Shown: positions 54,172-61,697 of the stretch, piece after piece
Layout: each line of letters opens with the position of its first letter
Position numbering within the stretch: position 1 is the stretch's first letter
Origin: B4-G1 sp964393895
GTDB taxonomy: Bacteria; Chloroflexota; Anaerolineae; B4-G1
Reading direction: 5' to 3'
NCBI GenBank assembly: GCA_964393895.1
Contig: CAYMWP010000004.1
Span: 15,785 to 79,784 of the forward strand
DNA length: 64,000 bases
Notes under the pieces: generated by a model
Seen by the model: the letters and a program-made list of their open reading frames with translations, nothing else
Told to the model about the DNA's origin: nothing
Databases searched by the model: none
Position numbers and translations under genes: made by a program

Positions 54172-54289
54172 CACCGCGTGGTGCGCGGCGGCTCGTGGAA
54201 CAACAATCGCAACAACGGGCGCTGCGCGGTTCGCAACAGGAACAATCCAGACAACTCGAACAACAACAACGGGTTTCGGTGCGTCTCCC
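54172..54289 (+). repeat. DGR template repeat (TR)
   Basis: 118 nt, adenine-rich in groups of AAC codons (including runs of AAC at 54260-54270). The core reads like the variable C-terminus of the targets but would give Asn at most variable sites. It is the invariant donor copied by the RT. TR continues with CACGCC after the shared TCCC, whereas both VRs continue with CCCGTC. That gives the usual difference between the TR-side (IMH*) and VR-side (IMH) elements. AAC can mutate to 15 amino acids without a stop codon. It lies between avd and the second target gene and is not translated as such. Confidence 0.93.
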
Positions 54290-54511
54290 ACGCCTTTCTG
54301 CGCATGCCGGCAATGCCACGGGTCGCGCGGTGGCGCACAGCCTATCGCGCTGACGCGGGCCGAGGCTTTGAGAGACGGCGCGGCCTGTCCCTGGCCGGCG
54401 TTTGTGCAAAGCGCCGGGCGAATATATAATGGCCCTGGCGCCAGTGGTAGCCTGCCTTGCCAGGCGACGCTCGCGGCAGGGCCACCGCCCCTTACTTCTC
54501 AGGAGGGACCG
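54290..54511 (+). promoter_or_regulatory. TR downstream leader with a candidate promoter for variable protein 2
   Basis: TTGTGC (54402-54407), 17 nt spacer and perfect TATAAT (54425-54430) lie about 80 nt upstream of the ATG at 54512. AGGAGGG precedes it. It would let the second target be expressed apart from the RT operon. Confidence 0.55.
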
Positions 54512-57500
54512 ATGCGTAAAGTTGCCATCTCGATGCTGGTTCTGCTCTCGCTCCTGCTCGCGTGGAGCCTGGTCCTGGCTCAGACTCTCGCGCCGCCTTC
54601 TCCTCTGCCCACCCCCACGCTAACGTCTACGCCAGAAGTAACCTTGCCCGGCTCGATCGGCGAGTGGTGGAAACCAGTGGCCCTATGGTATACCCGCTAT
54701 GGCTTCTGGCCCACCGTTGGATTGATCCTGTTGCTGCTCTTTCTCGCGTTTCTCTGGAAGGTCGGTGGGCAGGTGGCCGACGAAGAGGCAAAGGGCATCG
54801 CCACCCGATTGCGCCAAGGGGCCAGGAGCATCTTGTACCGCGCGACCCGGCGGCTCAAGCCAGAAGAACGAGCCATCATCCGCAACGTCTGCGCCGCCTG
54901 CGAACAACTTGATCTGAAGGGCCTGGTCAAAGAAGAGATAATCTACGTCTCGCTGGAGAGCGTCTACGTTCCTCTCACCACCCGGGGAGGCAAAGAACCC
55001 GGCGACCTCACGGCGGGAATGTCGCTGCTCCGCGCTGCCGAGGGCGCCGGAGAGGTGCCCCTCACCGACCTGGTTGCTGCCCACCGCTGCCTGGTGCTGG
55101 TGGGCGAGGCCGGCTCCGGCAAGACCACCTTCCTCCAGTACGTAGCCCTCGCCGCGGCCGACGCCTACGCCAGCCGCAAGCCGGGCAAGGATGGCTGGCT
55201 TCCCCACCCGGTGCCGCTGCCCATTCTCCTTCCCCTCCACGACCTGGGCCGCCACCTGACCAGGCAGGAGCCGACCGAGACCGTGGCGCCCCGTCACCAC
55301 CTGCTACGTGACTATCTCGTTTCTTCCTTGAGTGATTTGAACGTGCCCGCGGACTGGATTACGCAAAGACTTGAGGCGGGCGACGTCCTGCTTCTCCTAG
55401 ACGGGTTGGACGAGGTGGCCCGCTTCGAGGACCGCCGCTTCATCGCCGACCTTGTCACCCGCTTTGCCTCTTTCTATGACCGCTGCCGGGTCATCGTCAC
55501 CACCCGTCCCCAGGGGTACGAGGGGGCGGCCCAACTGGGCGGGGATTTCACCCGGCGGAAGATCAACCCCCTGCGGTGGCCGGAGGACATCCGCACCTTT
55601 ATCCTCCAATGGAACGAGACCATCGCCCGCAGGGTGGAAATGAACATCAGAGCCAGGGAGAAACCAGGCGCAGCTCTGCCGTCGCGCCGTCGTGCACGCC
55701 CTCCAGAGCAGGAGAGACCCCTGTCACCGCAGGCCCGGCGGCGGGCGCGCGAACAGGCCGAGAATCTGCTGGCCCGTCTGGAGGCCGCTCCCAACGTCCG
55801 CGACCTGGCGGACAACCCCCTTCTCCTGACGGTGATGACCATTGTTCACTACAATGTCGGCGACCTGCCGGAGCGCCGGGCCGAGCTGTACGACGCGGCC
55901 ACGGCTCTCCTCCTGGGCTGGGACAAGCGTATGGGGCGGCGCGCCCTGGCCCCTCCCCCCTGGCTGGACGAGCTCTCCCCCGCCCTGCGCCGCCTGCCCC
56001 TGGAGGCACTGGCCCTCGACTTTCAGGAACAGAGAGTGAGGGAGCGGTCACGTGATGAAACGGCCTCCTTCCTGGCCCAGGGGAAGGGATTCCTGGTCGG
56101 GCGGGGAGAGGAGGCCGAGGAGGCCGCCCGTGCGCGAGCTGAGGAGTACCTCACCTGGGTCACCGACCGCACTTATGTACTCCAGGACATTGGCGGAGTG
56201 ATCCGCTTCTACCGCAAGCCTTTCCAGGAATACCTGGCCGCTCGCGAATTGGCCCGCAAGCCGGACTTGCGAGACCGCGTGCACCAGATCTTGAAAGAGG
56301 ACTGGAGTGACCGTTGGTGGGACGAGACGCTGCTCCTGACCGTTGGCCAACTGATCACCGACGCTCCCCAGAAGGCCAATGATTTGCTGACCTCCATCCG
56401 CGAACTGGCAAGTCCCCCACAGGCCCCTCATTACAACGCCGCCTTCGTCGCTCGCGCCCTGGCGGACGTCCCGGAGGGGTTGCTCGGTCACGTGTGGCAG
56501 GTCAAGGAGAGCGTGGTCGAGCGCTTGGCCGAGGCCGTCGCCGGGGTGGAGCCGGACTTTACCCCCCTGGCCCGATTAGAGGCCGGCGTGGCCCTGGGCG
56601 CGCTAAAAGACCCACGACCGGGAACCGGTGTCGTTCCAGGAAAAGATCCTTCCGTACCGGACCTCGTCTGGGTGCAAGTACCTGCCGGTCCATTCCTGAT
56701 GGGCTCCACCGACGAGGAGGTTGAGCGGTGGAAAGAGTGGACGCGGCAGCGGGTGGAGGACGGCGCCTACAAGGCCGAAGAGTTGATCCAAGAGCAAGTG
56801 CTGGAAATCCTCATGGCCTGGCTAGAGGGGGAACGAGGACAACATTCGTTGGAGATACCCGCCTTCCTGATCAGCCACTACCCTGTGACCAATGCCCAAT
56901 ACCAATGCTTTATGGAAGCTGATGGTTACTACGATCCGGTTTGGTGGGGCGGTGAAGGGAGCCACGCCTGGGCCTGGCGCACGGGCAAGCCCCGCCTGGA
57001 GTGGCAGCGCACTGACCGGCCCGACTTTTGGCACGCTCCCCGCTTCAGCGGCCCTAACCAGCCGGTGGTGGGGGTTACCTGGCACGAAGCGCTGGCCTTC
57101 TGTCGCTGGTTGACGGAGCAACTGAGAACAGGGGATGGGGAGTTGCGGGTCTGGCGCGACGGCAGACTCGAGACTTGTGACTTGCCGCCCGAGACTTTGA
57201 CCGTGCGCTTGCCGAGCGAGGCCGAGTGGGAGAAAGCAGCTCGGGGGACTGAAGGGTGGACCTGGCCCTGGGGGAATGAGTGGGATGAGACGCGGGCCAA
57301 CACGAGCGAAGGCGACCTGGGGCAGCCTTCGCCGGTGGGTATCCTGCCGGCGGGTGACAGCCCCTATGGCCTGGCCGATACGGTGGGGAACGTCTGGGAG
57401 TGGACGTCTAGCCTGTGGGGGCCGGATTGGCGCCGCCCTGCTTTCGGCTACCCCTACCGGCCGGACGATGGGAGGGAGGATGTTTCTCCGGGCGACGAGG

Positions 57501-57646
57501 TGCCCCGCGTGGTGCGCGGCGGCTCGTGGTTCTGCAATCGCGACCTCGGGCGCTGCGCGGTTCGCCTCAGGCTCAATCCTGACCTCTCGTACAGCCACTA
57601 CGGCCTCGGGTTTCGGTGCGTCTCCCCCGTCTCTCTCTTGTTCTGA
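54512..57646 (+). CDS. DGR variable protein 2: membrane-anchored NACHT NTPase with FGE/C-type-lectin-fold diversified domain
   Basis: 1044 residues. The ATG at 54512 has AGGAGGG upstream; the open frame extends upstream over the TR, but that part is not a plausible protein. A signal-like helix (MRKVAISMLVLLSLLLAWSL) and Pro/Thr-rich linker precede a membrane segment (VGLILLLLFLAFLWKVGG, about 69-86), so the rest is probably cytoplasmic. The NACHT domain has Walker A LVGEAGSGKTTF (197-207) and Walker B DVLLLLDGLDEVAR (291-304). After a long helical region, an FGE/C-type-lectin domain begins near residue 716 (DLVWVQVPAGPFLMGSTDEE; VRLPSEAEWEKAARG; TVGNVWEWTSSLW) and ends in VR2. No nuclease domain is present. 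It may signal through the membrane or a partner effector. Confidence 0.86.
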   Translation: MRKVAISMLVLLSLLLAWSLVLAQTLAPPSPLPTPTLTSTPEVTLPGSIGEWWKPVALWYTRYGFWPTVGLILLLLFLAFLWKVGGQVADEEAKGIATRLRQGARSILYRATRRLKPEERAIIRNVCAACEQLDLKGLVKEEIIYVSLESVYVPLTTRGGKEPGDLTAGMSLLRAAEGAGEVPLTDLVAAHRCLVLVGEAGSGKTTFLQYVALAAADAYASRKPGKDGWLPHPVPLPILLPLHDLGRHLTRQEPTETVAPRHHLLRDYLVSSLSDLNVPADWITQRLEAGDVLLLLDGLDEVARFEDRRFIADLVTRFASFYDRCRVIVTTRPQGYEGAAQLGGDFTRRKINPLRWPEDIRTFILQWNETIARRVEMNIRAREKPGAALPSRRRARPPEQERPLSPQARRRAREQAENLLARLEAAPNVRDLADNPLLLTVMTIVHYNVGDLPERRAELYDAATALLLGWDKRMGRRALAPPPWLDELSPALRRLPLEALALDFQEQRVRERSRDETASFLAQGKGFLVGRGEEAEEAARARAEEYLTWVTDRTYVLQDIGGVIRFYRKPFQEYLAARELARKPDLRDRVHQILKEDWSDRWWDETLLLTVGQLITDAPQKANDLLTSIRELASPPQAPHYNAAFVARALADVPEGLLGHVWQVKESVVERLAEAVAGVEPDFTPLARLEAGVALGALKDPRPGTGVVPGKDPSVPDLVWVQVPAGPFLMGSTDEEVERWKEWTRQRVEDGAYKAEELIQEQVLEILMAWLEGERGQHSLEIPAFLISHYPVTNAQYQCFMEADGYYDPVWWGGEGSHAWAWRTGKPRLEWQRTDRPDFWHAPRFSGPNQPVVGVTWHEALAFCRWLTEQLRTGDGELRVWRDGRLETCDLPPETLTVRLPSEAEWEKAARGTEGWTWPWGNEWDETRANTSEGDLGQPSPVGILPAGDSPYGLADTVGNVWEWTSSLWGPDWRRPAFGYPYRPDDGREDVSPGDEVPRVVRGGSWFCNRDLGRCAVRLRLNPDLSYSHYGLGFRCVSPVSLLF
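57503..57626 (+). repeat. DGR variable repeat 2 (VR2)
   Basis: 124 nt, 6 nt longer than TR. Apart from two extra codons (GGC and CTC after TAC AGC CAC TAC), all differences from TR that I count fall on TR adenines, for example AAC to TTC, TGC, CTC. The end is shared with VR1 through TCCCCCGTCTCTCTC. Confidence 0.9.
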
Positions 57647-57778
57647 TTGCTGGTTTCTGGCTGCTGATTTCTGTAATGCTGGGTTCTGAGGGGGGAGTCC
57701 AGAGGGGGGAAACCCCCCTCTGGCCGCGCGCAGCGCGGTCGCCGGCGGCGGCGCCAGACCTCCGAGGTCATAGCTCAA
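57647..57778. repeat. VR2 3' flank: hairpin and GC-rich block, with a palindrome at the convergent gene end
   Basis: A perfect 11-bp hairpin CCAGAGGGGGG/CCCCCCTCTGG, loop AAA (57699-57723), is followed by a GC-rich block GCAGCGCGGTCGC that recurs after VR1 (near 52271-52283). A 14-bp inverted repeat AGACCTCCGAGGTC ... GACCTCGGAGGTCT (57756-57796) overlaps the stop of the convergent CoA-transferase gene and may act as a two-way terminator. Confidence 0.7.
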
Positions 57779-58579
57779 TCAAGACCTCGGAGGTCTGAAT
57801 TGGTACTTGCCCAATACCATCCCCGTGGGATCGATCTCGCCCAGAACTCGCCGCTCCTCCTCCGTCGGCGGCTGGGTCACGGGCAGCTCGGCGGGGATCA
57901 GGATCTCGAACTCGCTGTTGGCCTGCACCTCGTCTGCGGTGACGCCGGGGTGCAGGCTGAGCAGCTCGAGCCGTTTGGTCTCCTCGTCAAAGCCATACAC
58001 GCCCAGTTGAGTGATGACCCGGTACGGCCCGCAGCCCGCCGGCAACCCGGCCTTTTCCCGCTCGCCCGGCCCGCCCAGCCAGCCCGGCGTGGTGATAAAA
58101 TCGAGCTCGTTCACAAAGGTGCGCCGGCTCTGGTTGCGCATGATGTAGAGCGTGCGCCAGCAGAACGATCCCACGTCATTGGCCCCGCCCGAGCCGGGCA
58201 ACCGCACCTTGGGCCGCTCCCAAGCGCCGATGACGGTGGTGTTGAGGTTGCCGTAGGCGTCCATGGCCGCCGCGCCCAGAAAACCATAGTCAATGTAACC
58301 CGCCTGCGCCGCCGCCATCACGTCGTGCATCGAGGAGGCGGCCACCGCCTTGTGAAAGGTGCGCGAGTCGCCCACCGAGATGGGCAGCACCGGCACCTGC
58401 GGCCCCACTCCGCCGGCCTCGAAAATGATCAGGATGTGGGGCGCGTGGGTGCGCTGGGCCAGCATGGTGGCGATCATGGGCAGGCCCGTGCCGACAAAGA
58501 CGGCCCGGTTGTCCTCCAGCAGCCGGGAAGCGACGCAGGCCAGCAGTTCGGCCAGGCTGTAGTCGTTTGAATGGTTCAT
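57779..58579 (-). CDS. CoA-transferase family I, beta subunit (glutaconate/acyl CoA-transferase type)
   Basis: 266 residues. AVFVGTGLPMIATMLAQRTH, DYGFLGAAAMDAYGNLNTTV and LPGSGGANDVGSFCWRTLYI are conserved blocks of the beta subunit of heterodimeric CoA-transferases, near the glutaconate CoA-transferase B group (a GSGGA stretch in place of the SENG motif of 3-oxoacid transferases). With the alpha subunit it moves CoA between a short-chain acyl-CoA and a carboxylate. The ATG overlaps the alpha-subunit stop by 4 nt (ATGA), so the two are coupled. The direct substrate is unknown; the BKACE remnant upstream hints at amino-acid (lysine-like) degradation. Confidence 0.85.
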   Translation of the reverse strand: MNHSNDYSLAELLACVASRLLEDNRAVFVGTGLPMIATMLAQRTHAPHILIIFEAGGVGPQVPVLPISVGDSRTFHKAVAASSMHDVMAAAQAGYIDYGFLGAAAMDAYGNLNTTVIGAWERPKVRLPGSGGANDVGSFCWRTLYIMRNQSRRTFVNELDFITTPGWLGGPGEREKAGLPAGCGPYRVITQLGVYGFDEETKRLELLSLHPGVTADEVQANSEFEILIPAELPVTQPPTEEERRVLGEIDPTGMVLGKYQFRPPRS

Positions 58580-59613
58580 CGTCGCGCCTCCATTTCCGCT
58601 TGGCCGTTGACCATCGGTGCTCGCAATTGCTCGATCCGTTTGAGCTGGGCCAGGGTGCGCAGCCCGCCGATCTTTTCCAGGTAGGCGTCGAAATCGGGGA
58701 CGCCAAACACATACTTTTCAAAGTAGGCTTGCGCCCCCTCGGCGGTTTTGGACAGAGTCAGCCATTCCTGGATGTGCGCCTCGTCGAAAAAGTAGCGGTA
58801 GGGCATCAGCGTGGGATGCGCGCCGTAGGGCACCTCGCAGACGGCGTCCACCACGTAAAAGGGGATGGCGGTGCGGTCCGGCTCGCGGCGGATCTCTTCC
58901 TCGGCCACGATTTCCTCGGTGGTGACGATCACCCGCCGGGCGGCGCGGGCCAGCTCGAAATCCTCCACCAGGATGCCGTCAATCTGGGCGTTGCCGTACC
59001 GGTCGCAGCGCGGGACGTGAAAGAGCGCCACGTCGGGATAGGCGGCCGGCAGCAGCGTCACCGGCTTGCCGCTCCAGGGGTCGCGCACCTGCTTGGCCGA
59101 GCTTTTTCCAAAGGTGTCGCTGCCCATCAGATTGCGGACGGGGATGAAGGGGATGCCCATCATGCCGGCCAGAAAGCGCCACTGGTAGCCGCCGTTGGAG
59201 ATTTCGGCCACCACCTTGACCTGGCCGCTCTCCACCGCCCGCCGCCCGGCCGGCGAAAGCCCCCGCAGCTCGTGCCCAAAGGAGTAGGCGCACTCGACCT
59301 TGGCCACGCAGCCGGCGCCGATGAGCACGTCGATGTCGTGCACGGCCGTCTTGCCGGCGATGGCCAGGTCGCGCCGCCCCTGGCGGATGATCTCGTAGAC
59401 CAGCGCCATCGGCACGCGGATGTGCCCAAAGCCGCCGAGGGCCAGGTAGTCGCCGTCGCGCACAAAGCGGGCCACGGCCTCTTGCACGCTCATCTGTTTG
59501 TCCACCAGGCCGCGCGGTTTGTTCTCGCGCACCCAGGCGCGGTTCTCGTCCGGGTCGCGCCAGCCCAAGAGCTCGCCCTGGCCCTCGGCCAGGATTTCGA
59601 TTACATCTGACAT
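58576..59613 (-). CDS. CoA-transferase family I, alpha subunit (glutaconate CoA-transferase A-like)
   Basis: 345 residues. VARFVRDGDYLALGGFGHIR, IAGKTAVHDIDVLIGAGCVA, PFIPVRNLMGSDTFG and CDRYGNAQIDGILVEDFELA are alpha-subunit motifs of glutaconate-type CoA-transferases. GGAG before ATG 59613 is the ribosome site. The alpha subunit positions the acyl substrate, and the active site is completed by the beta subunit. The gene pair runs on the minus strand, with a non-coding palindromic stretch and the BKACE remnant upstream. Confidence 0.85.
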   Translation of the reverse strand: MSDVIEILAEGQGELLGWRDPDENRAWVRENKPRGLVDKQMSVQEAVARFVRDGDYLALGGFGHIRVPMALVYEIIRQGRRDLAIAGKTAVHDIDVLIGAGCVAKVECAYSFGHELRGLSPAGRRAVESGQVKVVAEISNGGYQWRFLAGMMGIPFIPVRNLMGSDTFGKSSAKQVRDPWSGKPVTLLPAAYPDVALFHVPRCDRYGNAQIDGILVEDFELARAARRVIVTTEEIVAEEEIRREPDRTAIPFYVVDAVCEVPYGAHPTLMPYRYFFDEAHIQEWLTLSKTAEGAQAYFEKYVFGVPDFDAYLEKIGGLRTLAQLKRIEQLRAPMVNGQAEMEARR

Positions 59614-59647
59614 AATTTACTCCCTCCCTAACCCGGAACCAAAAGGG

Positions 59648-59732
59648 ACACAGAGTTACACCGAGGCTTCTCAGAGAAGCACAGAGGTTCTTTTATCTCT
59701 GTTCTCCGTAAAGCTCTGTGCCTTCTCTGTGT
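59648..59732. repeat. Palindromic intergenic element
   Basis: ACACAGAG at 59648-59655 matches CTCTGTGT at 59725-59732, and inner segments such as CTTCTCAGAGAAG also pair. No open frame is convincing. It resembles the other palindromic elements of this window. Confidence 0.6.
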
Positions 59733-59774
59733 AAGCCTTGTTTTGACCAACGTAAAGACTGCACTGTCGAGACC

Positions 59775-60060
59775 TCACGCGCCCCGCAGCCCCATGATCT
59801 CGCGCGCCTCGTCGGGAGTGGCCGGCTCGCGGCCCAGCACCTGCGCCACCCGCACCGCCCACTCGACCAGCTCGTAGCTGCCCTCGACCATCCCGCCGTC
59901 GGGCGCGCGCTCGCGGATGGCGTCGGATGTGGACCATCGCCGCCCTCGCATGATACCCCCGATACGCTTCCTCGGCAAACTCGGCCGGCGTGTAGGGCGC
60001 GGCAGGGTTGTGTTCCTTGGTCGTGCCCGAGCCGGACAGCGCCGCAATTCCCGTTTTGAA
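59775..60060 (-). pseudogene. Internally deleted remnant of a beta-keto acid cleavage enzyme (BKACE, 3-keto-5-aminohexanoate cleavage family)
   Basis: Two separate pieces read in different frames. The upstream piece (about 60057-59926) translates to TGIAALSGSGTTKEHNPAAP then YTPAEFAEEAYRGYHARAAM, as the BKACE N-terminus with the PxTPEEIA motif. The downstream piece (about 59900-59775) ends VEWAVRVAQVLGREPATPDE then AREIMGLRGA, the usual BKACE C-terminus. About two hundred residues that normally join them are missing, and the frame shifts at the junction near 59900-59926. It lies directly upstream of and co-directional with the CoA-transferase genes, a known partner set in lysine or carnitine degradation. 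An assembly error is possible but less likely. Confidence 0.7.
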
Positions 60061-60185
60061 GCCGCACCGCCCCCCTTTCCGCGAAAAACAGCCCTTTTCT
60101 TGCTGCATTGCAGGGTAAGCCCGATATCGGGTGCTGCTCTGTAGCACGGGCACTTCCCACCCTTCCCAACCCACGCGAACTGATG

Positions 60186-60191
60186 TATAAT
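60186..60191 (+). promoter_or_regulatory. Likely -10 box of the B12-binding mutase subunit operon
   Basis: A perfect TATAAT (60186-60191) lies 45 nt upstream of the ATG at 60237. The -35 candidate TTCCCA (60163-60168, 17 nt away) is poor. Confidence 0.45.
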
Positions 60192-60236
60192 CCCTCGTGA
60201 CCCGAAACAACCACACCCAAGGAGCAACAAAACCTA

Positions 60237-60635
60237 ATGAGCAAGCGACTACGCATTCTGATCGCCAAGCCCGGCCTCGACGGCCACGACCGGGGGGCCA
60301 AGGTCATCGCCCGCGCGCTGCGGGACGCCGGGATGGAGGTCATCTACACGGGGCTGCGCCAGACCCCGGAAATGATCGTCGAATCGGCCTTGCAGGAGGA
60401 CGTGGACGGCGTGGGGCTGAGCATCCTCTCCGGGGCGCACATGACACTGGTGCCTCGGGTGCTCGAGGAACTGCGCCAGGCCGGATTGGCCCACGTCAAG
60501 GTTTTCGTCGGCGGCATCATCCCCGACGAGGACGTCCAAGCCTTGCAGGAGCTGGGCGTGATGGGCATCTTTGGCCCGGGCGCCAGCACCGAGGTGGTGG
60601 CCGATTTCGTGCGCCAGCAGTTGACCGAGGGTTAA
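60237..60635 (+). CDS. Cobalamin-binding small subunit of a methylmalonyl-CoA mutase-type enzyme
   Basis: 132 residues, a single B12-binding domain: LIAKPGLDGHDRGAKVIARA carries the DxHxxG motif whose His ligates cobalt, VGLSILSGAHMTLVPRVLEE the SxLSGAH motif, and KVFVGGIIPDEDVQALQELG the GGxxP motif. It matches the C-terminal domain of methylmalonyl-CoA mutase, or stand-alone subunits of mutase-like (isobutyryl- or ethylmalonyl-type) enzymes. The large catalytic subunit is not in the window. AAGGAG lies 13 nt before the ATG, a long spacing. MeaB follows after one base. Confidence 0.85.
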   Translation: MSKRLRILIAKPGLDGHDRGAKVIARALRDAGMEVIYTGLRQTPEMIVESALQEDVDGVGLSILSGAHMTLVPRVLEELRQAGLAHVKVFVGGIIPDEDVQALQELGVMGIFGPGASTEVVADFVRQQLTEG

Positions 60636-60636
60636 T

Positions 60637-61593
60637 GTGGAAGCCGCTCCGCTTATAGCGACGCAGGCCCTCGATGGCAATCGTTACGCGCTGGCCCGGC
60701 TCATTTCCCTGATCGAGGACGACGGCGCGGACGCTCGCGCTGCCCTGGCCGCGCTCTACCCGCGCACCGGTCAGGCCCACGTCGTCGGCGTGACCGGCGC
60801 GCCGGGTACCGGCAAATCCACGCTGGTCAACGAGCTGGCCAAAGCGCTGCGCTCCCAAGACGTGACAGTGGGCATCGTGGCGGTGGACCCCAGCAGCCCG
60901 TTCACCGGCGGCGCGCTCCTGGGCGACCGGGTGCGCATGCGTGACCTGGCGGGCGACCCCGGTGTCTTTATCCGCAGCATGGCCTCGCGAGGCAGCCTGG
61001 GCGGGCTGGCGCGGGCGACCAACGACGCGGTCAAGGCGCTCGACGCGGCCGGCTTTGGCGTCGTGCTGGTGGAGACGGTCGGGGCCGGCCAGGCGGAGGT
61101 GGACATCGCCCGCACGGCCCACACCACCATCGTCATCGAAGCGCCTGGGCTGGGAGACGAGGTGCAGGCGCTCAAGGCCGGCCTGATGGAGATCGCCGAC
61201 GTGCTGGTGGTCAACAAGGCCGACCGGCCGGGGGCGGCGAACACGGCGCGGGCGTTGGAGATGGTGATCAACCGCAACAGCACCCACGGCGAGGAGGGCA
61301 AAGATACCTGGCGCCCTCCCATCCTGCAGACCGTCGCGCTGGATGGCAGCGGCGTGCCGCAAGTATTGGAGGCAATCGCGGCGCACCGCGCGCACCTGCG
61401 CGCCAGCGGGCTGTGGGCCAAGCGGGAGCAAATGCGGGTCGAAACGGAATTGTTCAACGTTCTCCGCCAAGAACTGCTCGACCGGGCGCTGGCGCGGGTG
61501 GGAGAGGGCGAGATACGGGCGTGGGTCAAGCGTATCGCGGCGCGGGAAGTGGACGTGTACGCGGCGGTGCAGTCCATTTTGGACGCAGATTGA
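60637..61593 (+). CDS. meaB: MeaB-type GTPase (methylmalonyl-CoA mutase-associated G protein)
   Basis: 318 residues from a GTG start one base after the preceding stop. VVGVTGAPGTGKSTLVNELA is Walker A; VAVDPSSPFTGGALLGDRVR is the MeaB/ArgK switch region; VLVETVGAGQAEVDIARTAH and LVVNKADRPGA are the G3 and NKxD guanine-specificity motifs. Such chaperones guard adenosylcobalamin mutases by gating cofactor loading and release of damaged cofactor. Pairing with the B12-binding subunit is typical. The regions LWAKREQMRVETELFNVLRQ and AREVDVYAAVQSILDAD are the C-terminal dimerisation arm. Confidence 0.93.
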   Translation: MEAAPLIATQALDGNRYALARLISLIEDDGADARAALAALYPRTGQAHVVGVTGAPGTGKSTLVNELAKALRSQDVTVGIVAVDPSSPFTGGALLGDRVRMRDLAGDPGVFIRSMASRGSLGGLARATNDAVKALDAAGFGVVLVETVGAGQAEVDIARTAHTTIVIEAPGLGDEVQALKAGLMEIADVLVVNKADRPGAANTARALEMVINRNSTHGEEGKDTWRPPILQTVALDGSGVPQVLEAIAAHRAHLRASGLWAKREQMRVETELFNVLRQELLDRALARVGEGEIRAWVKRIAAREVDVYAAVQSILDAD

Positions 61594-61697
61594 CGCATAT
61601 ACGCGCTGATTTCATCTCTTGTACGCGAGATGTCCGTTGGACTTTATCCCTGGCGATTGAACTGCGCAACCTGGGGCTATACGACAGCTTCAAAGAT

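Noticed and set aside
53403..54409. Minus-strand open frames across the RT, Avd and TR region
   Set aside because: They are antisense shadows of genes with clear motifs on the plus strand.
54149..54511. The long open frame that would extend variable protein 2 upstream through the TR
   Set aside because: It reads Thr/Ala-rich low-complexity sequence over the TR and lacks a ribosome site. A clear AGGAGGG plus signal-like peptide marks the start at 54512.
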